DNA from: Streptomyces sp. CB09001
GTDB lineage: Bacteria > Actinomycetota > Actinomycetes > Streptomycetales > Streptomycetaceae
DNA length: 64,000 nucleotides
Direction: 5' to 3'
Assembly (NCBI RefSeq): GCF_003369795.1
Contig: NZ_CP026730.1
Coordinates: forward strand, 3,224,001 to 3,288,000
Within the stretch, counting starts at the first letter, position 1. Each line of letters opens with the position of its first letter. The position numbers and the translations under genes were made by a program. Of the stretch, positions 62,695 through 64,000 are shown in pieces. The notes beneath the pieces were generated by a model that did no database searches, was not told the origin of the DNA, and saw only the letters and a program-made list of their open reading frames with translations.

Positions 62695-63108
62695 TCAGCC
62701 CAGCACCTCGGCCGCGCTCGGCGAGGAGTCCTTCAGGAACTGGCTGCAGCGCTCGTACTCCTCCTTCTCGTCGATCGCCTGGGCGGCGCGGGCGAGGGCG
62801 TGCAGGGCGCGCAGGAAGCCGCGGTTCGGCTCGTGCTCCCAGGGCACCGGGCCGTGCCCCTTCCAGCCGCTGCGGCGCAGGGCGTCGAGGCCGCGGTGGT
62901 AGCCCGTACGGGCGTACGCGTACGACTCCACGACGCTGCCCCGCTCGAACGCCTCGTCGGCCAGCCGGGCCCAGGCGAGCGAGGACGTCGGGTACTTCGC
63001 GGCGACGTCGGCGGGAGAGGTGCCGCCCGCCAGCAGCTCGCGCGGCCCGGGGTCGTCGGGGAGGTGGGTCGGGGGCGGTCCCCCGAGGAGGTTCTCGTGA
63101 ATGGACAT
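62695..63108 (-). CDS. DUF3151 protein
   Basis: A 137-residue protein of the actinobacterial DUF3151 family, marked by LLGGPPPTHLPDDPGPRELL, the FERGSVVESYAYARTGYHRG block and RRSGWKGHGPVPWEHEPNRG. Function unknown; helical and probably cytoplasmic. The ATG at 63108 is the natural start (MSIHENLLGG). It is followed by a good hairpin. Confidence 0.92.
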   Translation of the reverse strand: MSIHENLLGGPPPTHLPDDPGPRELLAGGTSPADVAAKYPTSSLAWARLADEAFERGSVVESYAYARTGYHRGLDALRRSGWKGHGPVPWEHEPNRGFLRALHALARAAQAIDEKEEYERCSQFLKDSSPSAAEVLG

Positions 63109-63186
63109 GGGACAAGTCTGCGGCATCGCCGGGGGCGGCCGGGCGGGGCGGGGTGCGTTGTCGGGTGCGGGTGCGCTGTGGTTGAG

Positions 63187-63279
63187 CGCGCGGTTCCCCG
63201 CGCCCCTTAGGCATGACCCGGGGGTCGGTCCGAGGTGGTGCCCTGCGTCACCCTTCCTGCGCGGTTCCCCGCGCCCCTT
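63187..63279 (+). repeat. Two copies of GCGCGGTTCCCCGCGCCCCTT
   Basis: The 20-bp core CGCGGTTCCCCGCGCCCCTT occurs at about 63189-63208 and 63260-63279. The same type of sequence is scattered in Streptomyces intergenic regions, often downstream of genes. It contains CGCGG/CCGCG dyads. Confidence 0.8.
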
Positions 63280-64000
63280 CCAGCGGCGGCGTCAGCACCG
63301 AGCCGTGGGTGCGGCACTCGGGGCGGGGGCAGTCCGGGGCCGGGCGGCGCACCGTGGTGAAGGCGATCACGGAGCCCGCCACCAGGACACCCGCGCAGAT
63401 CAGCATCGCCGGTCCGAACGCGTCGTCGAACGCGTCGGCCGACCGGTACGCCTCCTCACCCATGCCGGTGAGCAGGGGCAGCGCGGCGACCGCGACGAGC
63501 CCCGCCGCACGGGCCGCCGCGTTGTTGATGCCGCTGGCCAGACCGGCGCGCGCGGTGTCCACGGCCGCCAGCACGCTCGCCGTCAGCGGGGCCACCAGCG
63601 TGACCATGCCGAGGCCGAGCACCAGCAGGGCGGGCAGCACGTCGGCGAGATACGAGGCGCCGGGGCCGACCCGCAGCATCAGAACCATCCCGGCCGCACA
63701 GAACAGGGGCCCCACGGTGAGCTGGAGGCGCGGGCCGAGGCGCTCGGCGAGCTCGCCGGAACGGGCGGAGAGCAGCAGCATCAGGACGGTGGTCGGCAGC
63801 AGCGCCGTACCGGCGGCCAGCGCGGACCAGCCGACGACGACCTGGAGCTGGAGCGCGGCGAGGAAGAAGAAGCCGCCGAAGGCCGCGTACACGCACAGGG
63901 TGACCAGGTTGACCGCCGTGAACTGGCGGGAGGAGAAGACGCCGAGCGGCATCATCGGATCCTTGCCGCGCCGCTCGACGAGGACGAAGGCCACGGCGGC
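63248..64000 (-). CDS. MFS transporter, C-terminal part (cut by window edge)
   Basis: The last 250 codons of a DHA2-like (EmrB/QacA-type) transporter; the start lies beyond the right edge. Six or more helices are visible, with the stretch MPLGVFSSRQFTAVNLVTLC and the pattern GLASGINNAAARAAGLVAVA of the second half. It ends in a polar tail with two cysteines (CPRPECRTHG). Substrate unknown. Confidence 0.88.
   Translation of the reverse strand, partial: AAVAFVLVERRGKDPMMPLGVFSSRQFTAVNLVTLCVYAAFGGFFFLAALQLQVVVGWSALAAGTALLPTTVLMLLLSARSGELAERLGPRLQLTVGPLFCAAGMVLMLRVGPGASYLADVLPALLVLGLGMVTLVAPLTASVLAAVDTARAGLASGINNAAARAAGLVAVAALPLLTGMGEEAYRSADAFDDAFGPAMLICAGVLVAGSVIAFTTVRRPAPDCPRPECRTHGSVLTPPLEGARGTAQEG

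Overview
This window is actinobacterial chromosome, almost certainly Streptomyces. It has very high GC, frequent GTG and TTG starts, ATGA-type and 8-nt stop/start overlaps, and a glycopeptide-resistance cluster organised as vanRS / vanJ / vanK / vanHAX, as in S. coelicolor. DUF397, Scr1-type XRE, DUF3040, DUF3151 and DUF5063 genes add to the Streptomyces signature. I see no tRNA, rRNA, CRISPR array or insertion sequence.

Layout. 1-6.2 kb: vanS (partial), vanR, vanJ, vanK and vanHAX; three promoters share a VanR-type direct repeat placed exactly 63 bp before each start codon. 6.2-9.6 kb: an MBL hydrolase, a CPBP membrane protease, an alpha/beta hydrolase and its divergent HTH regulator. 9.7-20.1 kb: ion homeostasis and membrane genes (KhtT/KhtU-like pair in convergent arrangement, an NhaP2/CvrA-like antiporter, a flotillin/NfeD pair and a CASTOR/Pollux-like twin-RCK protein), with a PucR-type regulator between. 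20.2-25.1 kb: S9 peptidase, SURF1, and an ECF-type sigma factor co-transcribed with a repeat-bearing membrane protein. 25.5-27.9 kb: asd and ask. 28-32.5 kb: an accessory-looking patch with a mosaic of dead XRE-regulator fragments, MFS and EamA exporters and a LysR gene. 32.4-37.4 kb: the ybaB-recR-DUF5063 block, a SLATT-like protein and a Ser/Thr kinase with a long Gly-rich pentapeptide tract. 37.6-45.2 kb: class III aminotransferase, GntR, ECF41 sigma, purA and a DAGK-like protein. 45.2-52.9 kb: Uma2, a GbsR regulator divergent from a drug-type ABC exporter, cupin, P450, and a WhiJ-type trio (DUF397 / XRE-DUF5753 / HATPase). 52.9-59.3 kb: two tandem NarL-type two-component systems, the second overlapping an acyltransferase and an exported hydrolase. 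59.4-62.6 kb: tryptophan catabolism (formamidase candidate, kynU, kynA). The right end holds DUF3151 and a truncated MFS gene.

How the genes work together. VanS/VanR sense glycopeptides and switch on D-Ala-D-Lac precursor synthesis (VanH, VanA), removal of D-Ala-D-Ala (VanX), cross-bridge addition onto D-Lac stems (VanK) and the membrane phosphatase-like VanJ. KynA, a formamidase candidate and KynU would convert tryptophan to anthranilate. Ask and Asd supply the aspartate family. The two tandem sensor/regulator pairs look like a duplication, one copy of which was wired to an envelope-modification operon.

The most unusual signals are regulatory or repeat-like. They include a perfect 14-bp TetR-type palindrome directly abutting the vanHAX VanR box, a repeat-derived insertion inside VanK, a strong hairpin between divergent purA and the DAGK-like gene, an internal start inside ask, expanded repeats in two regulatory or membrane proteins, and an 11-bp perfect inverted repeat before the GntR gene. 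I found no clearly new multi-gene system.
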